Assembly (NCBI RefSeq): GCF_000444995.1
Contig: NC_022043.1
Location: 1 to 64,000, forward strand
DNA from: Paracoccus aminophilus JCM 7686
GTDB lineage: Bacteria; Pseudomonadota; Alphaproteobacteria; Rhodobacterales; Rhodobacteraceae
Length of the DNA: 64,000 bases
Reading direction: 5' to 3'
Shown here one piece after another: positions 33,955-42,530 of the stretch. Under the pieces are notes generated by a model that saw nothing but the letters and a program-made list of their open reading frames with translations, did not search any database and was not told the origin of the DNA. The position numbers and the translations under genes were made by a program. Within the stretch, counting starts at the first letter, position 1; each line of letters starts with the position of its first letter.

Positions 33955-35187
33955 ATGAGCCCTGACCAGCTTCTCCGCCAGATGTTCGACCGCGCCGTCG
34001 AGGCCGCTGATCCCATGCGCAGCCTTGCGCAATATCTGCCGGAAAAGCCAAAGGGGCGGGTTCTGGTGATCGGCGCGGGCAAAGCGAGCGCGCGCATGGC
34101 CGAGGCGGTCGAGGCGGCCTGGGGTCCCTGCGAGGGGCTGGTCATCACCCGCTATGGCTATGGCCGACCGACCCAAGGAATCGAGATCGTCGAAGCCGCC
34201 CATCCCGTGCCCGATGAGGCCGGGCTGCAGGCGACCAAGCGGCTTTTGGCGCTGCTCTCTGGCCTCGGACCGGATGATTTCGTGCTGGCGCTGATTTCGG
34301 GCGGCGCATCGGCGCTGCTTTCGGCCCCGGCGGGCGAGATCACGCTGGCCGAAGAGCAGCAGGTGAACCAGATGCTGCTGGCCTCGGGCGCGCCGATTGG
34401 CCAGATGAATATCTTGCGCAAACATATCAGCCGGGTGAAGGGCGGCCAGCTCGCGGCGGCGGCCTATCCGGCCAAGATGCTCGCGCTGCTGATTTCCGAT
34501 GTGCCGGGCGATGACCCGGCGCTGATCGGCTCGGGCCCGACGGTGGGAGATCGCAGCACGCCCGAGGATGCGCGCGCCATCGTCAAACGCTGGCATCTCG
34601 ACGTGCCGGGATCGGTGCAGCGCGCGCTGTCGGGCAAGACCGGCGTTTTGCAGCCCGACGATCCGCGACTGGCGCGGGTCAGCAATGTGATCGTGGCCGC
34701 GCCCTCGCAATCCTTGGAGGCGGCGGCGCGGATCGGCCGGGATGCCGGTTACGCCGTCGATCTTCTGGGTGACGATCTCGAGGGCGAGGCCCGCGAAGTC
34801 GCAACCGAGCAGGCGGCGCTCGCGAAAAACGCCAGCGGCCCGCGCATCCTGATGTCGGGGGGTGAGCTGACCGTGACCCGGCGCGGGGATGGGATCGGCG
34901 GCCCGAATGCCGAGTTCTCGCTGGCGCTGGCGCTTGCGTTGAATGGCGCGCCGGGCATTCACGCGATTGCCTGTGACACCGACGGCGTTGATGGCGCAGC
35001 CGAGGTGGCGGGCGCGTTGGTCGGGCCCGATACGCTTTCCCGTGCCAACGCGGATGGCGTGGACCCGGCAGCGGCTTTGGCGCGCAATGATGCCCATAGC
35101 TTCTTTGCCGCAATCGACCGGCAGGTCGTGACCGGGCCGACGCTGACAAACGTCAATGATTTCCGCGCGATCCTGATCGAAGGCTAG
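33955..35187 (+). CDS. Glycerate 2-kinase (MOFRL family)
   Basis: Class II glycerate kinase, also annotated TtuD or GckA, 410 residues. It phosphorylates D-glycerate to 2-phosphoglycerate. GRVLVIGAGKASARMAEAVE is the N-terminal core, LALISGGASALLSAPAG the conserved Gly/Ser loop, ILRKHISRVKGGQLA the catalytic lysine/arginine region and ISDVPGDDPALIGSGPTVGD the acidic loop. The C-terminal MOFRL domain includes GGPNAEFSLALAL and ACDTDGVDG. The start at 33955 has AGGA six bases upstream. No tartronate or glyoxylate genes adjoin it. Confidence 0.87.
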   Translation: MSPDQLLRQMFDRAVEAADPMRSLAQYLPEKPKGRVLVIGAGKASARMAEAVEAAWGPCEGLVITRYGYGRPTQGIEIVEAAHPVPDEAGLQATKRLLALLSGLGPDDFVLALISGGASALLSAPAGEITLAEEQQVNQMLLASGAPIGQMNILRKHISRVKGGQLAAAAYPAKMLALLISDVPGDDPALIGSGPTVGDRSTPEDARAIVKRWHLDVPGSVQRALSGKTGVLQPDDPRLARVSNVIVAAPSQSLEAAARIGRDAGYAVDLLGDDLEGEAREVATEQAALAKNASGPRILMSGGELTVTRRGDGIGGPNAEFSLALALALNGAPGIHAIACDTDGVDGAAEVAGALVGPDTLSRANADGVDPAAALARNDAHSFFAAIDRQVVTGPTLTNVNDFRAILIEG

Positions 35188-35199
35188 GGCGCTTTTCGG

Positions 35200-35958
35200 C
35201 TAGGACAGGACGCGGCGCAGCCCGTCCTGCACCGCCAAAAGCGCGGGCAGGTAATCGCCCAGAAGCCGCTCGCGCACGCCCTCGGACACGGCGACCCCGG
35301 TGTTGAGCGCCGCGACGACGCGGCCATTGCTGCTGTAAAGCGGCACGGCGAGCGAGCAGAGCGACAGCTCGACCTCTTGAAAGATCAGCGCATGGCCGTC
35401 GCGCCGGACCGCGGCCAGACGCGCCATGATCTCCTCGGGCGCCGTCAGGCTGAACGAGGTGCGAGGGCTCAGGTCGGAACGCTCGATCAGCGCGCGGGCC
35501 TCGGGCTCGGGCAGGGCGGCCAGAAGGACGCGGCCCATCGAGGTGCAATGCGCCGGCAGACGCGAGCCCGGCATCAACCCGATCGACATGACTTTGCGCT
35601 GCGCCGCACGCGCGAGATAGACGATTTCGGTTTCATCGCGGATCGAGACCGAGACCGATTGCCCGATCCGATCCGACAGCTGATCGAGCCAGGGCTGGAC
35701 GATCTGCGCCAAAGGCAGCGCCGCAAGGGCCCCCATGCCCAGACGCAGCACGCGCGGCGTCAGCGTGAAAAATTTACCGTCATAGGCCGCATAGCCCAGC
35801 TCATGAAGCGTCAGCAGGCAGCGCCGGGCGGTGGCGCGGTCGAGCCCGGTCGTCTCCGCCACTTCGGCAATCGAGAGACGCGGCGATTCGGCGCGAAACG
35901 CCTCGATCACGCTCAATCCCTTGGCCAATGAGGCAATATAATCGGTTTTGTTCACCAT
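35200..35958 (-). CDS. pcaR: IclR-family regulator of the beta-ketoadipate pathway
   Basis: A 252-residue IclR-type regulator. The N-terminal winged helix includes LSIAEVAETTGLDRATARRC and the effector domain holds SRLPAHCTSMGRVLLAALPE, the most conserved piece of PcaR/PobR proteins. It is divergent from pcaIJF with a 108-bp gap that contains a dyad, so it probably activates those genes in response to beta-ketoadipate. The start is the ATG at 35958 or a GTG two codons earlier; neither has a clear Shine-Dalgarno. Confidence 0.85.
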   Translation of the reverse strand: MVNKTDYIASLAKGLSVIEAFRAESPRLSIAEVAETTGLDRATARRCLLTLHELGYAAYDGKFFTLTPRVLRLGMGALAALPLAQIVQPWLDQLSDRIGQSVSVSIRDETEIVYLARAAQRKVMSIGLMPGSRLPAHCTSMGRVLLAALPEPEARALIERSDLSPRTSFSLTAPEEIMARLAAVRRDGHALIFQEVELSLCSLAVPLYSSNGRVVAALNTGVAVSEGVRERLLGDYLPALLAVQDGLRRVLS

Positions 35959-36004
35959 GCGCACAGTTTAGCGCGCGATGTGAACAAAGATCAATATGCG
36001 CACA
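35947..36004. promoter_or_regulatory. Dyad and direct repeats between pcaR and pcaI
   Basis: TTTGTTCAC (35947-35955) and GTGAACAAA (35980-35988) are perfect 9-bp inverted arms, the first inside the start of pcaR. ATGCGCACA is repeated at 35957-35965 and 35996-36004, 39 bp apart. The placement suits a shared regulator site for divergent transcription. Confidence 0.45.
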
Positions 36005-36066
36005 AAAGTCCTGTTCGAGCGGCGCGCGCGGATTAATCTCTGCGCAACTCATGAACGGAGACCCCC

Positions 36067-36801
36067 ATGGACAAGCGTATCGCGAGCCTGCGCGACGCCG
36101 TCGCCCCGATCCCCGACCATGCCACCGTGATGATCGGCGGCTTTGGCGGGTCGGGCGCGCCAATCGAGCTTATTCACGCGTTGATCGGCCGCTTTCTCGA
36201 AACCGGCAGCCCGAAGGCGCTGACGGTCATCAACAACAATGCGGGCAATGGTCATGTCGGCATTGCCGCGTTGATCGAGCAGGGCATGGTCAAGAAGATG
36301 ATCTGCTCTTTCCCGCGCTCGGCGGATCCGGTTGTTTTCACGACGAAATATCTGGCCGGAGAGATCGAGCTCGAACTCGTGCCGCAGGGCACTCTGGCCG
36401 AGCGGATCCGCGCAGGCGGGGCTGGGATCCCGGCCTTCTACACGCCGAGCTCTTACGGCACCGATCTCGCCAAGGGCAAACCCGTCGCTGAATTTGATGG
36501 CCGCTCCTATGTGCAAGAGCGCTGGCTCAAGGCCGATTTCGCGCTTTTGAAGGCCGAGCTTGGCGATGCGGTCGGCAATCTCACCTATCGCATGGCCGCG
36601 CGCAATTTCGCGCCTCTGATGGCGATGGCGGCCACCGAGACCATCGTTCAGGTGAGCCGCGCGGTCGCTCCGGGCGAGATCGAGCCTGAAAGCGTCGTCA
36701 CCCCGGGGATCTTCGTCGACCGGATCGTCGAGGTCCCCGCCCCCCAGCAGGAAGAGGCGCTCAACCGCGCCAATGCCCATTACCCGGAGCTTCGCGCATG
36801 A
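36067..36801 (+). CDS. pcaI: 3-oxoadipate CoA-transferase, subunit A
   Basis: Alpha subunit of the enzyme that moves CoA from succinyl-CoA to 3-oxoadipate, 244 residues. TVMIGGFGGSGAPIELIHAL is the CoA-binding glycine loop, and FLETGSPKALTVINNNAGNG and ICSFPRSADPVVFTTKYLAG are typical of PcaI. It overlaps the subunit B gene by 4 bp (ATGA). It is first of the pcaIJF operon. Confidence 0.92.
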   Translation: MDKRIASLRDAVAPIPDHATVMIGGFGGSGAPIELIHALIGRFLETGSPKALTVINNNAGNGHVGIAALIEQGMVKKMICSFPRSADPVVFTTKYLAGEIELELVPQGTLAERIRAGGAGIPAFYTPSSYGTDLAKGKPVAEFDGRSYVQERWLKADFALLKAELGDAVGNLTYRMAARNFAPLMAMAATETIVQVSRAVAPGEIEPESVVTPGIFVDRIVEVPAPQQEEALNRANAHYPELRA

Positions 36802-37469
36802 CCGAGAAATTGAGCAATGCCCAGATCGCCTGGCGCGCGGCGCAAGACATTGCCGATGGCGCTTATGTCAATCTCGGGATCGGCTTTCCTGAAATGGTGG
36901 CGAAATTCCAGCCTCCGGGGCGGCAGGCGGTGTTTCATACCGAAAACGGCGTTCTGGGCTTTGGCGAAGCACCCGCAGCGGGGACCGAGGATTGGGATCT
37001 GATCAATGCCGGCAAGAAGGCGATCACGCTCAAGCCGGGCGCGTCCTTTTTCCACCATGCCGATAGTTTCGCGATGGTGCGGGGCGGTCATCTCGATGTG
37101 GCGATCCTCGGCGCCTATCAGGTCGCCGAAACCGGCGATCTCGCGAATTGGTCGACGGGGCCCAAGGGCGTTCCCGCCGTTGGCGGCGCGATGGATCTGG
37201 TTCACGGCGCCAAACGCGTCGCGGTCATCACCGATCATGTGACCAAGGACGGCCAGCCGAAACTCCTCGAGCGTTGCACGCTGCCGCTCACCGGGGTCGG
37301 TTGCGTCACTCGGGTCTATAGCTCGCTTGCCGTGATCGACATCGAGCAGGGCCGGTTCGTCCTGCGCGAAAAGCTGGCCGCTTTGTCCTTCGAGACCTTG
37401 CAATCTCTGACCGGCGCGCGGCTTAACCTTGACGGCGCGCCCGCCGATCTGATCGTTCCGGAGCTCTGA
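36798..37469 (+). CDS. pcaJ: 3-oxoadipate CoA-transferase, subunit B
   Basis: Beta subunit, 223 residues. The catalytic glutamate is in VFHTENGVLGFGEAP; YVNLGIGFPEMVAKF and GGHLDVAILGAYQVAETGDL are conserved in PcaJ/ScoB. A succinyl-CoA:3-ketoacid transferase cannot be fully excluded by sequence, but the pcaR and pcaF neighbours make the beta-ketoadipate role clear. The next gene begins one base after its stop. Confidence 0.92.
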   Translation: MTEKLSNAQIAWRAAQDIADGAYVNLGIGFPEMVAKFQPPGRQAVFHTENGVLGFGEAPAAGTEDWDLINAGKKAITLKPGASFFHHADSFAMVRGGHLDVAILGAYQVAETGDLANWSTGPKGVPAVGGAMDLVHGAKRVAVITDHVTKDGQPKLLERCTLPLTGVGCVTRVYSSLAVIDIEQGRFVLREKLAALSFETLQSLTGARLNLDGAPADLIVPEL

Positions 37470-37470
37470 C

Positions 37471-38673
37471 ATGCGCGACGTCTATATCTGCGATTACATC
37501 CGCACCCCGATCGGCCGCTTTGGTGGTGCGCTGGCAATGGTGCGCCCCGATGATCTCGGCGCGGTGCCGCTGAAGGCGCTGATGGCGCGCAATCCTTCGG
37601 TCGATTGGGAGGCGGTCGATGACCTGATTTTCGGCTGCGCCAATCAGGCGGGCGAGGACAACCGCAATGTCGGGCGCATGTCGCTGTTGCTGGCGGGGCT
37701 TCCGGTCTCCGTGCCCGGGACGACGATCAACCGCTTGTGCGGCTCGGGCATGGATGCGGTGATTGCTGCCGCGCGCGCGATCCGCGCAGGCGAGGCCGAG
37801 CTGATGATTGCGGGCGGGGTTGAATCGATGTCGCGCGCGCCTTTCGTGCTGCCCAAGGCCGAAAGCGCCTTCTCCCGTGCCAATGAGATCCATGACACGA
37901 CCATCGGCTGGCGCTTCATCAACCCGTTGATGAAAGAGCAATATGGCGTGGATTCGATGCCAGAGACCGCCGAAAACGTCGCCGAGGATTTTGCGGTCTC
38001 ACGCGAGGATCAGGATCTTTTTGCCTGCCGCAGCCAGTCGAAGGCGCTGCGCGCTCAGTCTGACGGGAGGCTTGCCGCGGAAATCACCCCGGTCCGCATT
38101 CCCCAGCGCAAGGGCGAGCCCAAACTGGTCGCGCAGGATGAACATCCGCGTGAGACCTCGATCGAAACCTTGCGTGGCCTCAAGGCGCCCTTCCGCGCGG
38201 GCGGCTCGGTGACGGCGGGCAATGCCTCGGGCGTCAATGATGGCGCGGCCGCGCTGATCCTTGCCTCGGAGGCCGCGGCCAAGGCGCATGGCCTGCGCCC
38301 GATCGCCCGGGTGCTGGGCGGAGCGGCGGCGGGTGTGCCTCCTCGGATCATGGGGATCGGCCCGGTTCCGGCCGCGCAAAAGCTGATGGCGCGGCTGGGG
38401 CTAGGCGCAAGCGATTTCGACGTGATCGAGCTGAACGAGGCTTTTGCCGCGCAGGGCTTGGCGGTGTTGCGCCAGCTCGGGATCGCCGATGATGACCCGC
38501 GCGTGAACCGCAACGGTGGGGCGATTGCACTGGGGCATCCGCTTGGCATGTCGGGGGCGCGCATCACCGGGACGGCGGCGCTGGAGCTTGCCTTGACCGA
38601 CGGACGCCGCGCGCTCTCGATGATGTGCATCGGCGTCGGTCAGGGCATTGCCGTTGCGCTTGAACGGGTCTGA
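37471..38673 (+). CDS. pcaF: 3-oxoadipyl-CoA thiolase
   Basis: Thiolase of 400 residues that cleaves 3-oxoadipyl-CoA to succinyl-CoA and acetyl-CoA. TTINRLCGSGMDAVIAAARA carries the nucleophilic cysteine, GGAIALGHPLGMSGARI the histidine and MMCIGVGQGIAVALE the second cysteine. VYICDYIRTPIGRFGGAL is the PcaF-type opening. The upper pca genes (BCDGH) are not in the window, so ring-cleavage must be encoded elsewhere. Confidence 0.92.
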   Translation: MRDVYICDYIRTPIGRFGGALAMVRPDDLGAVPLKALMARNPSVDWEAVDDLIFGCANQAGEDNRNVGRMSLLLAGLPVSVPGTTINRLCGSGMDAVIAAARAIRAGEAELMIAGGVESMSRAPFVLPKAESAFSRANEIHDTTIGWRFINPLMKEQYGVDSMPETAENVAEDFAVSREDQDLFACRSQSKALRAQSDGRLAAEITPVRIPQRKGEPKLVAQDEHPRETSIETLRGLKAPFRAGGSVTAGNASGVNDGAAALILASEAAAKAHGLRPIARVLGGAAAGVPPRIMGIGPVPAAQKLMARLGLGASDFDVIELNEAFAAQGLAVLRQLGIADDDPRVNRNGGAIALGHPLGMSGARITGTAALELALTDGRRALSMMCIGVGQGIAVALERV

Positions 38674-38840
38674 TCGAGGCGCCGGTCCCCTGTCCGCCGG
38701 AGGTGCGGGCAGGGGTGCCGACGCGGCTCGCAAGCCGGGTTCCGCCCGCGCAAAGATCGCCCGAAGATCCGTCTGGTAATCGCGCAAAGTTCGTTTCAGT
38801 CTGTCGCGCAACGCGACCCCTGTGCGAATGAGATCTGACG

Positions 38841-39458
38841 ATGACAGCCCCTTACGAGATGCGGTTTTGCCCGAATTGCGCGACTGCGCTGACCATGGCC
38901 TCGGCCCTTGAGGACGGGGGCCCGAAGGAGCGCCTGCGCTGCCCGGCCTGCGCCTGGACCCATTGGGGCAATCCGACTCCGGTTCTGGCTGCGGTGATCG
39001 AGAATGATCGCGGCGAGGTTCTCATGGCGCGCAATGCCCTGTGGGAAGAGGGCTCGTTCGGTCTGATCACCGGCTTCATGGAGGCCGGTGAAAGCCCCGA
39101 GGCCGGGGTCTGCCGCGAGGTTTTCGAAGAAACCGGGCTGCGCGCCAAAGTGCTGCGTTTCCTTGGCGCGTGGGAGTTTTTGCGGATGAATCAGGTGATG
39201 ATCGCCTATCACATCCGCGCCGAGGGTGAGGTGATCCTGTCGCCCGAGCTGGTCGAATATCGCTGGCAATCGGCCGCGGATGTCACCTGTTGGCCCGGTG
39301 GCGGCGGTTATGCTTTGGCCCATTGGGTCACCTCGAAAGGCTATACCCCGACGTTCCGCGGCTTCCGTCCGGGGCATGATCCGAACCCCGATCCGGCGAA
39401 ATGGCCGCCGCGTCCCTGGTCCGAGGATCCCCGGTTCGAGATCGCCCCGCAGATCTGA
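38841..39458 (+). CDS. Nudix hydrolase with zinc ribbon (NADH pyrophosphatase-like)
   Basis: A 205-residue Nudix enzyme. FCPNCATAL and CPACAWTHWGNPTPV form a four-cysteine zinc ribbon, as in NudC. The Nudix box is GFMEAGESPEAGVCREVFEE followed by TGL, matching G-x5-E-x7-REVxEExGL. The NudC-specific SQPWPFPxS region is absent, so the substrate may be another nucleoside diphosphate derivative. It is read alone, convergent with the multicopper oxidase gene. Confidence 0.82.
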   Translation: MTAPYEMRFCPNCATALTMASALEDGGPKERLRCPACAWTHWGNPTPVLAAVIENDRGEVLMARNALWEEGSFGLITGFMEAGESPEAGVCREVFEETGLRAKVLRFLGAWEFLRMNQVMIAYHIRAEGEVILSPELVEYRWQSAADVTCWPGGGGYALAHWVTSKGYTPTFRGFRPGHDPNPDPAKWPPRPWSEDPRFEIAPQI

Positions 39459-39500
39459 GCCCGGATCCGAGCCGCTGATCTGCGAGGCGTGAGGCTCAGG

Positions 39501-41087
39501 TCACGCCGAGACGACGAATTCCGTCATCATCCCGGTTTCGAGATGGGGCATGTGGTGGCAATGCAGCATCCAGCGCGCGGCCTCGCCGGGGTTGATGGCC
39601 AGCGTGACGCTGCTCATCGGGGGCACATAGACCGTGTCGCGCAATGCGCCAGCAAAGCGCTGGCCATTGATGCCGACGATCTGGAAATGATGGCCATGCA
39701 AATGCATCGGATGGCCCATCATCGACATGTTGTGAAACATGATCTCCATGCGCTCGCCTGATGTCGCCGCAATGGGCGCGCGGTCCTGCCAGGTGCGGTC
39801 GTCGATCGTCCAGCGATAGGGCTGCATTGACCCGCCGAGCATGACCATGCGCGGCGCGATGCCCTCGATGGGCGCGAGGCCCGAAACCGCGCGCAGCCGC
39901 GATTCCTGCGCCAGATCGGTATCGAAGGCCGGGGCCGGGTTTTCGGCCAGCAGCGGCAGCTTCGCCACGGGCGCGCCTGCCGTGGCGAGCACGAGCCCGC
40001 TTTGCTCGCGCGCGCCTTCGCGCAAGGCGAGGATCGGCCAGGCACCGGCTCCGGGCAGATCGATCTCAAGATCAAGGCGCTGCCCCATCGAGAGGCCGAA
40101 GCGCTGCCCGGCCAGAGGCTGAACCGGTTGGCCATCGACCGCGACCAGCCGCATCGGCAAAGCGGCACTGTCGATCCAGAAGGTCGTGGCCGAGGCGGCA
40201 TTGATCACCCGCAGCAGCACCCGCCCCCCGGTTTCGACCCGGATGATTTCGGGATCGTCGAGCGTGCGGTCATTGACCAGATAGGCGTCGAAATCGAAAT
40301 CATTGAGATCCATCGCGCCCATATCCATCCCCGACATGGCGCTCATATCGTGGCCCGACATCGCCATTCCGGGCATCGCCATTCCCGACATGTCATGCCC
40401 GTCATGGGCAGAGGACGCAGGGCCAGAAGGCGCTGGGGCAGAGGGCGCCGGGGCGGTGCCATGCGCGCTGTGATCCATCCCGGACATGGCCCCCATGGCG
40501 GGCGCGGCAGAGGTGCCCGCATGGGCGGGGCCGCCATGCCCGGACTGGATTTCGGCCAGCATGTCCTCCGGCGTGCGGAAGGTGAAATCATGCAGGAACA
40601 TGACCACCTCCTGACGATCGGCGCGCAGATCCTCGGGCCGCCGCACGATCAGGGGCGCGGCCATCATCGCAATCTCTTGCACCGGAATATGGGCGTGCAT
40701 CCAATGGGTTCCGGGCGCGGGCTCGAAGTCATAGCTGCGGCTTTCGCCCGGATTGAGCGCCGCCAAAGGCGCGTCCGGCACGCCGTCTTGCAGGTTCGGC
40801 GGGATCTGGCCGTGCCAATGGATCAAGGTGCTGACCCCGGCCTCATTGCGCAGATCGACGTGGAAGCGCTGGCCGGGATCGAGGATGAGCCCCGCGCCGC
40901 CCTGCGCGTTCTCGATCCCGAAAACCGTGGCGGCTTTGCCCGCGACCTCGATGACGCGGGTGGTGGTGCGTAAGGTCATGGGCGTGGTTTCGGCGCGCAC
41001 CAAGCGGGGCATGGCGGGAAGTAGCGCAAAAGCGGCAGTTGCGGCCAAAGCGCCGCGACGTGTGAAGGACATGGGGAATTCTTTCAT
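39501..41087 (-). CDS. Multicopper oxidase with Met/His-rich insert (CueO/CopA type)
   Basis: Periplasmic copper-detoxifying oxidase of about 528 residues. It has a twin-arginine signal (SFTRRGALAATAAFALLPAM). Copper ligands lie in LIHWHGQIPP, THWMHAHIPV, MGHPMHLHGHHFQ and LHCHHMPHLETGMM, which gives all type 1, 2 and 3 sites. Between the first and second domains (about residues 190-265) is a stretch with many Met, His and Asp residues (MSGHDMSAMSGMDMGAMD), which is expected to bind Cu(I). Starts at 41138 (TGATG coupled to the upstream gene), 41087 and 41072 are all possible; the Tat n-region fits the last two best. Confidence 0.87.
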   Translation of the reverse strand: MKEFPMSFTRRGALAATAAFALLPAMPRLVRAETTPMTLRTTTRVIEVAGKAATVFGIENAQGGAGLILDPGQRFHVDLRNEAGVSTLIHWHGQIPPNLQDGVPDAPLAALNPGESRSYDFEPAPGTHWMHAHIPVQEIAMMAAPLIVRRPEDLRADRQEVVMFLHDFTFRTPEDMLAEIQSGHGGPAHAGTSAAPAMGAMSGMDHSAHGTAPAPSAPAPSGPASSAHDGHDMSGMAMPGMAMSGHDMSAMSGMDMGAMDLNDFDFDAYLVNDRTLDDPEIIRVETGGRVLLRVINAASATTFWIDSAALPMRLVAVDGQPVQPLAGQRFGLSMGQRLDLEIDLPGAGAWPILALREGAREQSGLVLATAGAPVAKLPLLAENPAPAFDTDLAQESRLRAVSGLAPIEGIAPRMVMLGGSMQPYRWTIDDRTWQDRAPIAATSGERMEIMFHNMSMMGHPMHLHGHHFQIVGINGQRFAGALRDTVYVPPMSSVTLAINPGEAARWMLHCHHMPHLETGMMTEFVVSA

Positions 41088-41090
41088 GAT

Positions 41091-41104
41091 CTGTCCGCGG
41101 ACAG
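41091..41104. promoter_or_regulatory. Perfect palindrome upstream of the oxidase start
   Basis: CTGTCCGCGGACAG is a 14-bp perfect palindrome directly before the ATG at 41087. It may be a regulator site or an mRNA hairpin affecting the oxidase start. If translation begins at 41138, it is coding. Confidence 0.3.
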
Positions 41105-41137
41105 GGGAACCGATTGCCCCGGTTTCGGGGCGCGACA

Positions 41138-41491
41138 TCAGATGAAAGAACCGATCGGCGGCGGTGAGGGCGGCGCGAGCGCGCGGCCTTCAAGCGCGGG
41201 CGGATCGCGCGGGTGATCTTGGCTGCGCAAGGAAAGCTCGCGGCGCAGGACAGGGGCAGGCGAAGCGACGGTAAAGCCCCCGGCGCAGATCAGCTCGCAG
41301 AGGACGTGATGGGCGGCGCCATTGCTCTCATGGGGGGCCTTGGTCTTGGCGCCCGCATGATGCACCTCTGCACCTTGCGCGCAGCAGTCCGGCGCGGCAG
41401 CCCCAACTGGGAGGGCCTGCGCACTCAAAGGCAGCACGGCCAGAAGGCTGAGCATCAGAAATCCGATCAGGGGCGCAAGATATCTGACCAT
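41138..41491 (-). CDS. Small secreted Cys/His-rich protein, probably copper-related
   Basis: A 117-residue exported protein. A hydrophobic signal (LIGFLMLSLLAVLPLSAQA) precedes a mature part with metal-type residues: DCCAQGAEVHHAG and HHVLCELICAGG. The C-terminus is proline-rich (RDPPALEGRALAPPSPPP). Small secreted proteins of this shape (DUF2946-like) often accompany copper genes. Its stop and a possible oxidase start share one base (TGATG at 41136-41140), so the two are one transcript. Family membership is tentative. Confidence 0.6.
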   Translation of the reverse strand: MVRYLAPLIGFLMLSLLAVLPLSAQALPVGAAAPDCCAQGAEVHHAGAKTKAPHESNGAAHHVLCELICAGGFTVASPAPVLRRELSLRSQDHPRDPPALEGRALAPPSPPPIGSFI

Positions 41492-41763
41492 AGGCAGACC
41501 CTAGCAGCGCGGCAGCCTTGGCGCAATTCCACGCAGGGCCGGGCGCGGTCCTTCGGCAGATTCCCGGGCAGGCCGCTGGGGCAGGGGTTGCGCCTGCTGG
41601 ACGGGCTCGGCTATCGCGGCGGCGGCTTTGGCGGGTGGCGGCGACTGTCACCAAACTTTGGCAAGGGCCGCCGATATGAAAAGGCCGACAGGACAGGGCC
41701 AGTGGGGGCGCGGGCCAAGCGCAGCCCATCCAGACATGAGCTTAAGCAGGATGCGGGAACGGA

Positions 41764-42429
41764 ATGATTGACCTTTTGATTTTCGATTGCGACGGGGTGC
41801 TGATCGATTCCGAGCCGCTCGCCTCGGCGTGCATGTTCGACGCTTTCACCAGCGCGGGCGTTCAGACCTCGGTCGAAGAGGTCCATCGACTCTTCACCGG
41901 GCTTGGTCAGGCTGAGGCGCGCGAGCTTGCCCGGACGCGCTGGAACATCACCGAGATGGACCCGATCTTTGCCGAGATGAACGCGGGGCTTTATCCACGT
42001 TTCGCCCGTGAGCTGACGGAGATGCCGGGGATTTCCGCGCTGCTGGGCGAGTTTCGCGGGATGCGCAAATGCGTGGCCTCGAACAGCCTGCTCGAGCGGC
42101 TGCGCTTGTCGCTGGGGCTTTTGCCGATCTGGTCGGAGTTCGCGCCCCATGTCTATTCCGCCGAGCAGGTGGCGCAGGGCAAACCCGCGCCCGATCTGAT
42201 CGAGCTCTGCCTGAGCCGGATGGAGACGCCCGCCCCGCGTGCCCTGATGATCGACGACAGCCCGCATGGTATTCTGGCCGCGCGTGCGGCGGGGGTTCTG
42301 CCCATTGGTTTTGTCGATCCGCGCGATCCTCGTTCGGGGCGCGTCGAGGTTCTGCGTGCGGCGGGGGCGGTCGAGGTCGCGACCGGCACGGCCGAACTTG
42401 GCAAGGTTCTGCGCGAGATCTGCGGCTGA
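41764..42429 (+). CDS. HAD-superfamily phosphatase (subfamily IA)
   Basis: A 221-residue HAD hydrolase. Motif I is FDCDGVLIDSEPL with the nucleophile Asp; VASNSLLERLRL is motif II, GKPAPDLIELCLSRM motif III and LMIDDSPHGILAARAAG motif IV. The cap is the helical type 1 form, as in phosphoglycolate phosphatase and beta-phosphoglucomutase. The substrate is not clear, because neighbours belong to other pathways. Confidence 0.8.
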   Translation: MIDLLIFDCDGVLIDSEPLASACMFDAFTSAGVQTSVEEVHRLFTGLGQAEARELARTRWNITEMDPIFAEMNAGLYPRFARELTEMPGISALLGEFRGMRKCVASNSLLERLRLSLGLLPIWSEFAPHVYSAEQVAQGKPAPDLIELCLSRMETPAPRALMIDDSPHGILAARAAGVLPIGFVDPRDPRSGRVEVLRAAGAVEVATGTAELGKVLREICG

Positions 42430-42530
42430 GCCTGCTTGGGCCTCAGCCGAAGCGCGGGGTTCGTTCTTTCTGAAACCGGGGCGCCTGTGCTAAGGCGGGG
42501 GACTTTCTTTGCCCCGACAGGTTTGCCGCC

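Noticed and set aside
38688..38718. CCCCTG/CAGGGG stem after pcaF as a terminator
   Set aside because: No T-run, irregular stem and long loop; left unannotated.
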